Assembly: GCA_018818785.1 (NCBI GenBank) | Contig: JAHIRF010000002.1 | Span: forward strand, 1 to 64,000 | Direction: 5' to 3' | Length of the DNA stretch: 64,000 nt | Source of the DNA: Thermoplasmatota archaeon | GTDB taxonomy: Archaea > Thermoplasmatota > Thermoplasmata > UBA10834 | Part shown: one piece after another, positions 41,566 through 50,534 of the stretch | Layout: every line of letters begins with the position of its first letter | Position numbering within the stretch: the first letter of the stretch is position 1 | Program-made: the position numbers and the translations under genes | The notes under the pieces: generated by a model | Seen by the model: the letters and a program-made list of their open reading frames with translations, nothing else | What the model was told of the DNA's origin: nothing | Databases searched by the model: none

Positions 41566-43500
41566 ATGGCCCACGCGGAAGATGAAAAAGCTGCGTTCCC
41601 CTTAAAAGATCAAGACAAGAGGATGAGGACGCTCTCCAGGATATTCGATATCACGACTAGTCTACTCAATGTGGAAGATATCGGAGTCCTGCTGCAGAGG
41701 ATTGTCGAGACGGTAAGGGAACAGTTCGAATTCGACCGCGTCAGCATATCCATAATCGACAACAAGAACAAGGTGTTTACTGACCATGCCCTTGCAGGGT
41801 ATTCTGTTGAGGACGTGGTGGAGATAAAAGAGCGAATAGATGCGTTCGATATGGACTCGATCCTGTCTGATTTCCGTGACGATTGCAGGATCTCTCGTAT
41901 AGCTTACTATATCCCCGCTGAAAAGCAGAAGACATCCGCAGATGACTTCATCGTCGTGAAGGACATGGATGCTGCACTGGCACCTCGGAGCGCTCCAGGT
42001 ATGTGGCATGAGCTCGATCTTCTGTATTTCGCGTTTCACGATCGGAAGGGCGAGATGATCGGATACATGCAGGTCGACTATCCCACGGACAATAGGATAC
42101 CAGACATGGAGACCGTGGCTGAGATAGAACTGTTCGCTACGATTGCCGCCATAGGGATTGAGAATTCGAGAATCTATCATCGCGCCAAGGACCTGCTGAA
42201 GGAGAACGAACTGAAGTCTGAGAACACCCTGAGACTCCTTGAGCTGTCCCGAAGTGTCCTCAGGGTAGATGACATCCATATAGTCTTGCAGAAAGTGGCC
42301 GATGCCATGAGTTCTGCATTTGGATACAGGCGTGTGGGGGTATCCTTGTACTCGAAGGATTCGGACACGGCACTCGTAGATGCGCTTACAGGTTACTCGA
42401 AGGACGAAGAGGAACTCATAAGATCGAGCGAGTTGTCAAAGGCCAAGACTCTCGAAGACCTAAGAGAGGAATTCAGGGTCACTACTACTGGCTACTTCAT
42501 TCCTGGCGAAAGTCAGAAGGCCGGGAGCAATGAATTCGTATTCATAGAGAATCCCGACAAGGTGATCGTACCGCGAGCCAATCCCGAGGCTTGGCATGAG
42601 CTGGATCTGCTATATTTCGGTCTCTATGATCGCGAAGGTCATCTTACAGGAATAATCCAATTGGACTATCCTATCGATGGTAGGATTCCAACAAAGGACG
42701 AAATAGAATCTATGGAGGCATATGCGAGCATCGCATCGATCGCGATCGGCAATTCGGTCATGTTTAATGATATGAACGATGCCAAGAGCAGAGTGAAGAT
42801 GTATCTCGATTTGCTCACACACGATGTCGGCAACTTCGTAAATCCGATCTCTGCATACCTCGAGCTCGTGCTCACCACTACTACCTTGACTCGCACGCAG
42901 CAGAAATACATCGCCTCTGCAATCGAAGGTACCAAGAGCATATCGCACATCATAAGGAATGTGCGACGCTCGTCGGAGATGTTGGATGACGATAACCTGG
43001 ATATAGTGCCGCGCGATCTGAAGAAGGCGCTGCTCCAAGTGGCCAATGATGTGCGTGGTGCATTCCTGAACCGTAATGTGGACATTCGACTCAATCTCCC
43101 CGAGACTGAGGTTTGGGTCATGTCGGATTCGTTCATGGACGAGGTATTCTACAACGTCCTGAGCAATTCGGTCAAGTATGATGATCACGATGATGTCGTG
43201 ATTGACATTCAGATGGATGTGATCGAATTCGAAGGCAGAATGTACGCCCGTACGAGAGTAGTGGACCGCGGAATTGGAATACCTGATGATATGAAGACGA
43301 AGGTGTTCTCTAGAGGATTCCGCGACACCAAGAGACTCGAAGCCCGAGGGATGGCTGCGAGAACAAAGGGCGCGGGCATGGGGCTATCTCTCGTGAAATC
43401 ATTGGTCGACCGCTACAAAGGGCTTGTTTGGGTCGAGAATAGGGTATATGCCGACCATTCAATGGGGAGCATATTCAATGTCCTGCTTCCGCTTCCTTGA
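41566..43500 (+). CDS. Double-sensor soluble histidine kinase 3
   Basis: A 644-residue cytoplasmic kinase with two GAF-like sensor domains in tandem (about 20-205 and 220-405). Each contains W-H-E-L-D-L-L-Y-F followed by an R-x-G-x-x-x-G stretch and a Q-x-D-Y-P strand. The kinase core has L-T-H-D-V-G-N-F, N-V-L-S-N-S-V-K-Y, V-D-R-G-I-G-I-P-D and G-A-G-M-G-L-S-L-V. TTTTAT at 41534-41539 suggests a leaderless start at the ATG at 41566; a TTG at 41554 is in frame. The repeated sensor implies internal duplication. Confidence 0.88.
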   Translation: MAHAEDEKAAFPLKDQDKRMRTLSRIFDITTSLLNVEDIGVLLQRIVETVREQFEFDRVSISIIDNKNKVFTDHALAGYSVEDVVEIKERIDAFDMDSILSDFRDDCRISRIAYYIPAEKQKTSADDFIVVKDMDAALAPRSAPGMWHELDLLYFAFHDRKGEMIGYMQVDYPTDNRIPDMETVAEIELFATIAAIGIENSRIYHRAKDLLKENELKSENTLRLLELSRSVLRVDDIHIVLQKVADAMSSAFGYRRVGVSLYSKDSDTALVDALTGYSKDEEELIRSSELSKAKTLEDLREEFRVTTTGYFIPGESQKAGSNEFVFIENPDKVIVPRANPEAWHELDLLYFGLYDREGHLTGIIQLDYPIDGRIPTKDEIESMEAYASIASIAIGNSVMFNDMNDAKSRVKMYLDLLTHDVGNFVNPISAYLELVLTTTTLTRTQQKYIASAIEGTKSISHIIRNVRRSSEMLDDDNLDIVPRDLKKALLQVANDVRGAFLNRNVDIRLNLPETEVWVMSDSFMDEVFYNVLSNSVKYDDHDDVVIDIQMDVIEFEGRMYARTRVVDRGIGIPDDMKTKVFSRGFRDTKRLEARGMAARTKGAGMGLSLVKSLVDRYKGLVWVENRVYADHSMGSIFNVLLPLP

Positions 43501-43706
43501 TGCTACGGGACAACCATCTAGAGTCACATTCCCATCCATTAGCGGAGCTGTCCATGAACTCTCGTGAGAATGTGGGATCCGTCAAGCGCGAGCATGGCCT
43601 AGCTGGAAGAGACCGTGAGGTTGAAAAGGATGCAACGGCGCTTAAGGTCAGGATACATCTGATGATAGAGCTTCCGAGGATGGGGTCGGACGAAGAGTAT
43701 CATTGA
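43500..43706 (+). CDS. Possible small protein overlapping the kinase 3 stop
   Basis: A 68-residue frame starting at the ATG that overlaps the kinase stop as TGATG, an arrangement common in coupled genes. The product is charged, with R-E-V-E-K-D and I-H-L-M-I-E-L-P-R-M. No family is recognised and no separate ribosome site is seen. It may be a chance frame. Confidence 0.3.
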   Translation: MLRDNHLESHSHPLAELSMNSRENVGSVKREHGLAGRDREVEKDATALKVRIHLMIELPRMGSDEEYH

Positions 43707-43758
43707 TTATATCAAAAGCGCATTAAAGTCCTATGGTGGTTGAGAATGTGCTGTGGTG

Positions 43759-43773
43759 TTGCACAATGTGCAA
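43759..43773. promoter_or_regulatory. 15-nt perfect palindrome, operator-like
   Basis: TTGCACAATGTGCAA is a perfect 7-1-7 inverted repeat ending 15 nt before a TATA-like GATATAAA at 43789-43796. Dyads at this place commonly bind dimeric regulators in archaea. Confidence 0.5.
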
Positions 43774-43788
43774 TTGGCAAAGCGTTAT

Positions 43789-43796
43789 GATATAAA
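43789..43796 (+). promoter_or_regulatory. TATA-like box downstream of the palindrome
   Basis: GATATAAA predicts a transcript start near 43818. The next supported gene starts about 200 nt later, and a T-rich run at 43884-43906 lies between. A second TATA-like TTTTATAT is at 43843-43850. Confidence 0.5.
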
Positions 43797-43810
43797 CATT
43801 TCGGCATAGA

Positions 43811-43910
43811 GATGCTTGAAAAAAATGCTCTCACCCTATACTTTTATATGCTCAGAACACGAAATATGTATTGAACTTCCCCCCTCTCTTTTTTATTATT
43901 TTTGAGGAAC
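43811..43910 (+). ncRNA. Candidate small RNA or short leader unit
   Basis: The stretch between the TATA-like box at 43789 and a C/T-then-T tract (CCCCCCTCTCTTTTTTATTA, about 43878-43897) could be a transcript of about 70-90 nt. A 20-codon frame from 43812 also fits. There is no direct evidence of expression. Confidence 0.25.
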
Positions 43911-44014
43911 TAGATGCATCCCTAATATTGTTCTGATCATGACTCCCATCGTGGAAACTTGGATGGCCTAGGACTCTTATCCTTGGTGGTGTCGAAGATG
44001 AATGAGGTGGGTCG

Positions 44015-44323
44015 ATGAATCCTGCGATCATCCTGTTGGCTCTTGCAGCGCTGCCTCTCGGATTATACAACCTGATTTTGCTGCATAAGGATAGTTCGTG
44101 GAAACATTACATCGGGATTACCGGCTCAGCATGGTCCTTTTCCGGAATTTTCTTAATATATTTCGGATTCCCAGGAATCGCATTCTTCCCCGTCTTATTG
44201 GGGATTCTACTTCTAGGCTATATCATGCGCATGAAGGTTGATAGGAGTCGCATTCTTGTCGGGAAGATTGCAGCGGTCCTCTCGTTGCTGATAATCATTT
44301 TGGTTGGGTTGCTGATATTATGA
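44015..44323 (+). CDS. Small integral membrane protein (102 residues)
   Basis: An unrecognised protein with three hydrophobic segments near residues 3-22, 40-66 and 82-102 and a short basic loop (R-M-K-V-D-R-S-R) between the last two. GAGGTGGG lies just before the ATG. The stop overlaps the next start as ATGA, so it is probably translated together with the secreted or anchored protein that follows. Confidence 0.65.
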   Translation: MNPAIILLALAALPLGLYNLILLHKDSSWKHYIGITGSAWSFSGIFLIYFGFPGIAFFPVLLGILLLGYIMRMKVDRSRILVGKIAAVLSLLIIILVGLLIL

Positions 44324-44919
44324 ATGCTAACCGTAGGAGAAGTCTCCTGATGCTCATTCTCTGCTATTCTGTGGTCGTGCTCTTGTATTTCTCCTTCTTT
44401 GCATACCCTGTCACTGAGGCAAGACCTTCGGGCTGGGCGAATTTTACGATGGAGGCGAAGCAATACCGCTCATTTCCCAATATTTTCGAATCGATATATA
44501 CGAACGGAAAGGCGCTCGTTGCGATTGCGACCATCAGGACGATCAGTACTCCGAGCACGGCATTCAGCATGGCCTTCGATCGTCTTGACAGTTATGCTGA
44601 GGACCACGTGCGCGAACAGTATGGGGTCGATGTGGATATTGTCATAGAGTCGAAGGCGACCGACTATCCATTTGCTGGTCATGTCGCTATAAAATACGTG
44701 TATGGCGTATTCAACGATGTCCTCATCGGATATCCCCCGTTCCAACACCTCGAACGAGTGAAGGTTGCCGAGATAGGTGCGCTCGCATGGTTCTGCAACG
44801 TCGATTTCGAATCCATCGTGGTGTTCTATGTATCTCCCTTCTACTTCGATGAAGATCCAGCTCTCGAGGCATTATCTGGCCTGACGATCGATCTTGTCGA
44901 TGACATATCCTGTCATTGA
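44320..44919 (+). CDS. Membrane-anchored or secreted protein of unknown function
   Basis: A 199-residue protein with an N-terminal membrane segment after M-N-A-N-R-R-R-S (residues about 9-30), which could be an uncleaved anchor or signal. The rest is soluble-looking, mixed helix and strand, with aromatic-rich strands such as V-V-F-Y-V-S-P-F-Y-F near 167. No family or catalytic motif is recognised. The 4-bp overlap with the preceding small membrane gene suggests that the two work together at the membrane. Confidence 0.65.
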   Translation: MNANRRRSLLMLILCYSVVVLLYFSFFAYPVTEARPSGWANFTMEAKQYRSFPNIFESIYTNGKALVAIATIRTISTPSTAFSMAFDRLDSYAEDHVREQYGVDVDIVIESKATDYPFAGHVAIKYVYGVFNDVLIGYPPFQHLERVKVAEIGALAWFCNVDFESIVVFYVSPFYFDEDPALEALSGLTIDLVDDISCH

Positions 44920-45070
44920 ATCTTGAGAATGCGATTGAGCAGGAAGTCGAGGTGATTCTCTCGTATCGATGTCCATTTTTTCGCATCCGAAAATCGTTCG
45001 AACATTTCGCATTTAGAACCACACTGCCAGTGTTTGGTCTGACATGATTGGGAATCTGGTCCGAGAAATA

Positions 45071-45078
45071 GGTTTAAG
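45071..45078 (+). promoter_or_regulatory. TATA-like box of the arginine decarboxylase gene
   Basis: GGTTTAAG, about 31 nt before the ATG at 45106, consistent with a nearly leaderless message. Confidence 0.5.
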
Positions 45079-45105
45079 AACGTGATTTCATAATAGGTTC
45101 GAATT

Positions 45106-45705
45106 ATGCCTATAGTGCCGAAGAAGATGTTCACCACTAAGGGTGTAGGACGTCATAAGCACGAGTTGCAATCTTTCGAGATGGCGCTTAGAGATGCTGG
45201 TATAGAGAAATTCAACCTGGTATCCGTCTCAAGCATCCTTCCCCCAGGATGCAAGATAGTGACGAGGGAAGAAGGTCTGAAAGATATGAAGCCAGGACAG
45301 ATAGCTTTCGTGGTCATGTCGAGGAACTCGACGAACGAGCCCAACAGGATGGTCGCTGCTTCAGTTGGTTGTGCAGTTCCTGCAGATGAGACTCAATATG
45401 GCTACATCTCCGAATATCATGCATTTGGTTCGAATTCCGCAACTGCTGGGGAAATCGGGGAAGATCTCGCTGCGACAATGCTCGCAACCACTTTGGGCAT
45501 TCCATTTGATGCAGACTTGGATTGGGACGAGCGTGAGAATCAATACAAGATTAGCGGAAAGATAGTTAGATCATTCAATGTGACCAAGACCGCCGAGGGC
45601 GATAAATCCGGCGGATACACGACCGTGCTCGCAGCTGCAGTGTTCGTCTACGACAGCGAGGATGTGCTCTCTGGGGCCGGCGGTCCTTCAGCAGCACCAA
45701 TGTAG
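45106..45705 (+). CDS. pdaD: Pyruvoyl-dependent arginine decarboxylase
   Basis: Converts arginine to agmatine, the first step of archaeal polyamine synthesis. The proenzyme cleaves itself between two serines to make a pyruvoyl cofactor; here [11 protein letters not shown] lies near residues 40-50. Y-G-Y-I-S-E-Y-H-A and a glutamate in the following region match active-site segments. The 199-residue length is somewhat above the average for the family because of an Asp/Gly/Ala-rich tail. Deoxyhypusine synthase follows 39 bp downstream, which joins polyamine synthesis to its use. Confidence 0.93.
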   Translation: MPIVPKKMFTTKGVGRHKHELQSFEMALRDAGIEKFNLVSVSSILPPGCKIVTREEGLKDMKPGQIAFVVMSRNSTNEPNRMVAASVGCAVPADETQYGYISEYHAFGSNSATAGEIGEDLAATMLATTLGIPFDADLDWDERENQYKISGKIVRSFNVTKTAEGDKSGGYTTVLAAAVFVYDSEDVLSGAGGPSAAPM

Positions 45706-45744
45706 ATCGGACGGCGGTCTCCGATGCGAGATGGAGGTTGACCA

Positions 45745-46812
45745 ATGTCACGAACGGGGAAGAAGATTCGCAAGACTGGTGATTTGAGCGACGGCGCGAG
45801 CGATAAGCTGGAGCCGTTGGCCTCATTGGATCTATCCAGCATCCACACGATTTCCGATCTTGTCTATGCGATGGGGAAGTGCAGCTTCGGGGCGAGGAGT
45901 GTTGGCGAAGCTGCCGAAGTCGTCCAAGATATGGTCGAGGATGAAGATTGTTTCAAGGTCCTCACTCTGTCTGGGGCGATGACGCCAGCCAAGATGGGAC
46001 TCATAGTTTGCGATATGATCGACCGCGGAATGACCGATGCGGTCGTCACAACGGGAGCTATCATGGCCCATGGAATGGTCGAATCAACGGGTCGCGCGCA
46101 CTTCAAGCACAGCGAGTTCATGAATGATGTGCAGCTCTATCACAAGGGCTACAATCGAATATATGACACGATTGAGCTTGAGAGAAGTCTCGATGACATG
46201 GAACTCATCTTTCGGGATGTCATGGAGAAAGCAACCGGAGAGTCAGAATCTCTCGGGAGTTATGCACTCAACTGGTTGATCGGCAAGCATCTGGCTGAAA
46301 ACACGACTAAGGACCAGAGGGGCATCTTGAAGTCTGCGTATCTGAAGAAAGTGCCGGTTTATGTACCCTCATTCACAGATTCGGAATTGGGGTTGGACTT
46401 CGGCGTCTACATGAGACGCATGAAACTCGCGGGGAAGACCCCTATCCGGTATGATGCATTCGCAGACCTTGAAGACTATACCGATAGGGTGCTCGCATCC
46501 AAGAAACTGGGGATCCTCACGATCGGAGGAGGTGTGCCCAGGAATTGGGCCCAGCAGGTTGGACCCTATCTGGACATCATCAATAAGCGTGTGGGCAGTG
46601 GTGGCGGATTCAAGAGGTTCGACTATGCCGTCCGTATCTGCCCTGAGCCTGTCCATTGGGGCGGTCTTTCCGGATGCACGTACTCTGAAGGGGTTTCGTG
46701 GGGCAAGATCGTCCCTCGGTCAGAGGGCGGCAGATACGCAGAGGTCTTCTCGGATGCCACAATCGCGTGGCCTTTGATCATCAAGGCCGTAATGGAGCGA
46801 TTGTCACGATAG
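45745..46812 (+). CDS. dys: Deoxyhypusine synthase
   Basis: Transfers the aminobutyl group of spermidine to a lysine of aIF5A, needed for translation. The 355-residue product has G-A-I-M-A-H near residue 110, the NAD-binding G-G-G-V-P near 253, H-W-G-G-L-S-G near 309 and the catalytic lysine in G-V-S-W-G-K near 321-326. GGAGGTT before the ATG is a good ribosome site. It probably shares a transcript with pdaD, 39 bp upstream. Agmatinase, spermidine synthase and aIF5A itself are not in this window. Confidence 0.95.
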   Translation: MSRTGKKIRKTGDLSDGASDKLEPLASLDLSSIHTISDLVYAMGKCSFGARSVGEAAEVVQDMVEDEDCFKVLTLSGAMTPAKMGLIVCDMIDRGMTDAVVTTGAIMAHGMVESTGRAHFKHSEFMNDVQLYHKGYNRIYDTIELERSLDDMELIFRDVMEKATGESESLGSYALNWLIGKHLAENTTKDQRGILKSAYLKKVPVYVPSFTDSELGLDFGVYMRRMKLAGKTPIRYDAFADLEDYTDRVLASKKLGILTIGGGVPRNWAQQVGPYLDIINKRVGSGGGFKRFDYAVRICPEPVHWGGLSGCTYSEGVSWGKIVPRSEGGRYAEVFSDATIAWPLIIKAVMERLSR

Positions 46813-47088
46813 GAGCTTCGAGACAGGATGACTGCTTCTGATCGATGTGTCAAGTTACTCGAATAGCATAATCCTCGATACGGTGCCTCGGAAAAGGGCA
46901 ACCGTTATCGTGCGGATGTGTGCGGATGCAGAATCATCGAATGGTATAGTGTCTGGATGTGAATTGTCGATATCCATCAGTTCATGCCAGCATGCCAAAC
47001 GACCAGCAATCTTGATATCCATTGTGCGCAGTACGCACCCGTGAGGAGTGCGGCCATTTGGCGCCAATCTCCTCGGATCGGGGATTTC

Positions 47089-48465
47089 ATGGATCTTAGT
47101 CTTCCAGAATGGGTTGCTGATTGGGCGAGGGATGTACCGAGGCTCGTTATTCCACCGCCTGGTCCGGCAAGCAAGGCAATCATTGAAAAGGACCGAGAAT
47201 TCGTATCACACGCATACGATCGTCTGTTTCAGTTCACGATGAAGCGTTCATCCGGCGCGGCCATAATGGATGCCGATGGCAACGCGTACCTCGATTTCTC
47301 TGCAGGCATCTCTGTGATGAATGCAGGGTGGTCCAATCCTCGAGTCGTCGAGGCGATAAGGGAGCAGGCAGGGGACCTGGTTCATTCATTGGCAAACGAC
47401 GCCTATTTTGACAAAGAGGCCGAGTTCGCTGAACTCTTGGCAAAGATATCTCCCGGAGGCGCCCTTACTAACACTTTCTTCGGCAATAGTGGAGCGGAGG
47501 GTGTCGAGGCCGCGATCAAACTGTCGAGATACTATTCGAAATCTGGCGAACATATCGCATTCATGGGGGCGTATCATGGCCGGATAGGCAACGCGTTGGC
47601 GCTCGCTAGCAGGGTGAAGTACAAGTTCGGCCACGGTCCTTACACGCCTGGCGTGCATTTTGCCCCATACCCATATTGCTACAGGTGCTGGTTCAAGCAG
47701 GAATATCCGTCATGCGGTATGGCCTGTATGGATTATCTTGAGAACGGAATACTAGAATACGGTGGACCAAGTGGAGCAGTCGCATCGATCTTCGTAGAGC
47801 CGTTGCAGGGAGAGGGCGGTTACATCGTCCCGCCGCCAGAATTCATGCCGCGGCTGAGGCGACTGTGTGATCAGAAGAAGATACTCTTGGTCGCAGATGA
47901 GATTCAGAGCGGGCTCGGGCGAACCGGCGAGCTATGGGAGTGCGATTCTACATCGACCATACCCGATATTCTTATCACTGGGAAGGCGCTTGGCGGCGGA
48001 ATCCCTCTCGGAGGAATAATTGCGAGGAAGGAGATAATGGGAGTCTGGAGACCCGGCTCACATTCATCCACATTCGGCGGTAATGGAATAAGCATGGCAG
48101 CCGGATTGGCACATGTCAGGGAGATCATAGAACAGGACCTGCCGACCCGAGCAAAGATTTTGGGTGCACATGCACTCAAGAGATTGAACGAGATGAAGGA
48201 TAAATATGAAATCATCGGGGATGTGCGCGGAAAAGGCCTGATGATCGGCGTCGAGATGGTCAAGAGCAAGAGCACAAAGGAACCGATGCTCGTGCCCAGA
48301 ATGCAGGGTCAGGTCTGGCGGAAAGGCCTGATGATGATAACTGCCGGTATGTACGGGAACGTATTCAGGATCGCCCCACCCATAATAATATCTGATGAGC
48401 AGCTCGATCTTGGCCTGGATATCTTCGAGTCTACTGTACAGGAGACCCAGAAAGAGCTAGTTTGA
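47089..48465 (+). CDS. Class III PLP-dependent aminotransferase
   Basis: A 458-residue enzyme of the 4-aminobutyrate/ornithine aminotransferase group. Features are N-S-G-A-E-G-V-E-A-A near residue 127, V-A-D-E-I-Q-S-G near 270, which holds the PLP-binding aspartate, and the Schiff-base lysine in I-T-G-K-A-L-G-G near 298. A Cys-rich insert, C-Y-R-C-W-F-K near 196, is shared with archaeal relatives whose substrates range from ornithine to broad amino acids and include racemases. The ATG at 47089 starts the conserved region; upstream in-frame readings look unlike the family. The next gene, a regulator, may control it. Confidence 0.88.
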   Translation: MDLSLPEWVADWARDVPRLVIPPPGPASKAIIEKDREFVSHAYDRLFQFTMKRSSGAAIMDADGNAYLDFSAGISVMNAGWSNPRVVEAIREQAGDLVHSLANDAYFDKEAEFAELLAKISPGGALTNTFFGNSGAEGVEAAIKLSRYYSKSGEHIAFMGAYHGRIGNALALASRVKYKFGHGPYTPGVHFAPYPYCYRCWFKQEYPSCGMACMDYLENGILEYGGPSGAVASIFVEPLQGEGGYIVPPPEFMPRLRRLCDQKKILLVADEIQSGLGRTGELWECDSTSTIPDILITGKALGGGIPLGGIIARKEIMGVWRPGSHSSTFGGNGISMAAGLAHVREIIEQDLPTRAKILGAHALKRLNEMKDKYEIIGDVRGKGLMIGVEMVKSKSTKEPMLVPRMQGQVWRKGLMMITAGMYGNVFRIAPPIIISDEQLDLGLDIFESTVQETQKELV

Positions 48466-48557
48466 GAGGTTATACGCCGTTTCTGATGGTTCCTTGGCGG
48501 ATGCTTGTGCCTGTTTCCAAGGCAACATTCTCTTATCTGAGTGACCATCAGGTTACC

Positions 48558-49655
48558 ATGGAAAAGCCGCTTAGAGACTCTGAGATGCTCGTCATTTACT
48601 GGCTCATGCGAGATGCCAACCTCACGGATGCGGCTTTGGCTCGGCGGTCCGGGATGAAGGAGAGCACGGCGTCATCCATCCGAAGAAGGCTGATGGATTC
48701 GAGACACATATACTTCACAAACACTCCCGCATTTCATAAGCTGGGCTGCACTGTCTTCGTCCAATTATATGGATCAACCAACCCTGCGGTGCCAAAAGAT
48801 GTGAAGGATTCTGCGCATCTCCGATTCCTCGATAGGACGCCTGAGATATTCGACAGCGCGTCGGGCGAGGGATTCATCATGATGAGTGGAGTATACCGGA
48901 ACTTCTCTGACTATCTACTCTCCATCGATCGCTACGAGCGATGCTTTTCGGACATTCAATCGAGCGAGAAAGCTGATCTCAGGGCTGCATTCTTCCCGCT
49001 TGAGATTTCCCATGTCTGCTATACCTATAATTTTGCGCCAGCGCTACATCGGATATTCGGAATGGATGCGCCCAGACCAGAGCCGAACCTTCCGCTGAAA
49101 TTGGATGTTCACACGACTGAGCTATCCCTGGTCGAGAAGCGGACCCTCGTGAACCTTGTAGAGTACCCACATGCTAGCGATGCCCAATTGGGCCATCTAA
49201 TGGGTCGTTCTAGACAGACTGTCACGAATGTGCGCAAGAGGCTCGAAAGGAAAGGGCTGTACAAGAGGGTCTGCATAATCCCGTTGGTTCTATGGAACAT
49301 CGATCTCATAGCTTATGTCCATCTACGTTTTAAATCAGATATTGACCCGGATGTCCGAAGAGAGCTCTCGTGCGGTGATTGGATCAACCTTTCATGGTAC
49401 ACTCTGGAGCGAGAATCTGAGGCCCATGCTACATACATGTTCAAGGATTACCGCGACTACCTTTCTGAGATGCAGCGCATGATGAAGCCACTGATTGACG
49501 CGGATGTGTTGAAAGGCGACCCGGTCATCTCGTTGGTCTCGACGGCGGCGGCAAAGGAGCTTAGGGACGGTCATTATGGCGCGCTTCTCCGCAAGATCTT
49601 AGGGATGGCCGACCCGGTGGCAGGCCGTCCATTGGATCGCCGCTCCGATGTATGA
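48558..49655 (+). CDS. Double winged-helix transcription regulator
   Basis: A 365-residue protein with two Lrp/AsnC-like helix-turn-helix units. One lies near residue 20-50 (L-A-R-R-S-G-M-K-E-S-T-A-S-S-I-R-R-R-L). The other lies near 205-240 (Q-L-G-H-L-M-G-R-S-R-Q-T-V-T-N-V-R-K-R-L). Each is followed by an alpha-beta region. This looks like a fused pair rather than a classic Lrp, which has one HTH and one RAM domain. AGGTT precedes the ATG at 48558. Control of the upstream aminotransferase is a reasonable inference. Confidence 0.75.
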   Translation: MEKPLRDSEMLVIYWLMRDANLTDAALARRSGMKESTASSIRRRLMDSRHIYFTNTPAFHKLGCTVFVQLYGSTNPAVPKDVKDSAHLRFLDRTPEIFDSASGEGFIMMSGVYRNFSDYLLSIDRYERCFSDIQSSEKADLRAAFFPLEISHVCYTYNFAPALHRIFGMDAPRPEPNLPLKLDVHTTELSLVEKRTLVNLVEYPHASDAQLGHLMGRSRQTVTNVRKRLERKGLYKRVCIIPLVLWNIDLIAYVHLRFKSDIDPDVRRELSCGDWINLSWYTLERESEAHATYMFKDYRDYLSEMQRMMKPLIDADVLKGDPVISLVSTAAAKELRDGHYGALLRKILGMADPVAGRPLDRRSDV

Positions 49656-49721
49656 ACTGGGCAATTGAGAAAGGGTAATCTATGTGTTCCGCTCATCATC
49701 AATTAGTGGAGATCTGCCTAG

Positions 49722-50240
49722 ATGCCCGGAGATTTGGACCGGATTCGCTACATGAGCGTCCAGAATGTGATGAATGTGAATGTCATCTCGGTGAGGGCGT
49801 CAGACCGTGTTCTCGAATGCTGGCTAAAACTCATGGAGCATGAGATCTCTGGCGCGCCTGTATTGAATGATGACGGAGCCTTTGTTGGAATACTAAGCAC
49901 GACGGATATACTCAAATGGATTTTTGAGAGATACAGTAAGGCCGATGCATTGCGGAAGGCAACCAGCGCTGACGGCGATTCGTCCGCGACTGACATGGAA
50001 TCCCTGAGGGAGATCACGTCAAGCATCCGTGCCGTCGCTGAGAGTCAAGTCTCGTCCCTGCAAGAGACAGGACGACCACTATATTCGTTGGGGGCAAATG
50101 ATTCTCTCGATCGAGCATTGAAATTGATGGCCGAATTCGGGGTTAATAGACTTCCAGTTGTGAAGGAGGAGAAGGTCATAGGCATAATCACTCGACAGGA
50201 CATCATACATATGCTTGCCGGACGGTCTAAGATGAGATGA
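49722..50240 (+). CDS. CBS-domain pair protein
   Basis: A 172-residue stand-alone CBS pair. The first CBS contains V-M-N-V-N-V-I-S-V and G-I-L-S-T-T-D-I-L. The second contains G-V-N-R-L-P-V-V and G-I-I-T-R-Q-D-I-I. A polar linker of about 50 residues joins them, longer than usual. It probably binds adenine nucleotides. An ATG at 49752 (M-S-V-Q-N-V-M) is an alternative start. Nothing ties it to a particular partner. Confidence 0.85.
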   Translation: MPGDLDRIRYMSVQNVMNVNVISVRASDRVLECWLKLMEHEISGAPVLNDDGAFVGILSTTDILKWIFERYSKADALRKATSADGDSSATDMESLREITSSIRAVAESQVSSLQETGRPLYSLGANDSLDRALKLMAEFGVNRLPVVKEEKVIGIITRQDIIHMLAGRSKMR

Positions 50241-50534
50241 CGTCCTGTGCGCTCCCAGGTAGCCGATGGATGTCCTAGATTCAAATAGTGCTCGTCATAA
50301 CTATTCATTCGGCGAGGCCGTGGAAACCGAACGGGCTTCACTATTGATTCAGCAATCTGTCTGAGCGATAAGCCTTTGCCCAATGTCTCAGTTCTCGCGA
50401 TGATGAGCCTGGATATAACTGATCTTGATATTCTCTCATTACGTAGACTCCCCCGGTCCGTTCTCTGAATTCGATAGGCTGCGAGGATCATCCTGATACT
50501 CACATCCGCGGTGGAGATCCTCGAAGAGCAATGA
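50241..50534. other. Intergenic region, no gene recognised
   Basis: About 295 bases between the CBS gene and the convergent cupin gene. Open frames here are antisense extensions with no support, and no clear terminator is visible. Confidence 0.4.

Noticed and set aside
46813-47088. N-terminal extension of the aminotransferase from 46984
   Set aside because: The added residues do not look like the family, and the ATG at 47089 begins the conserved region.
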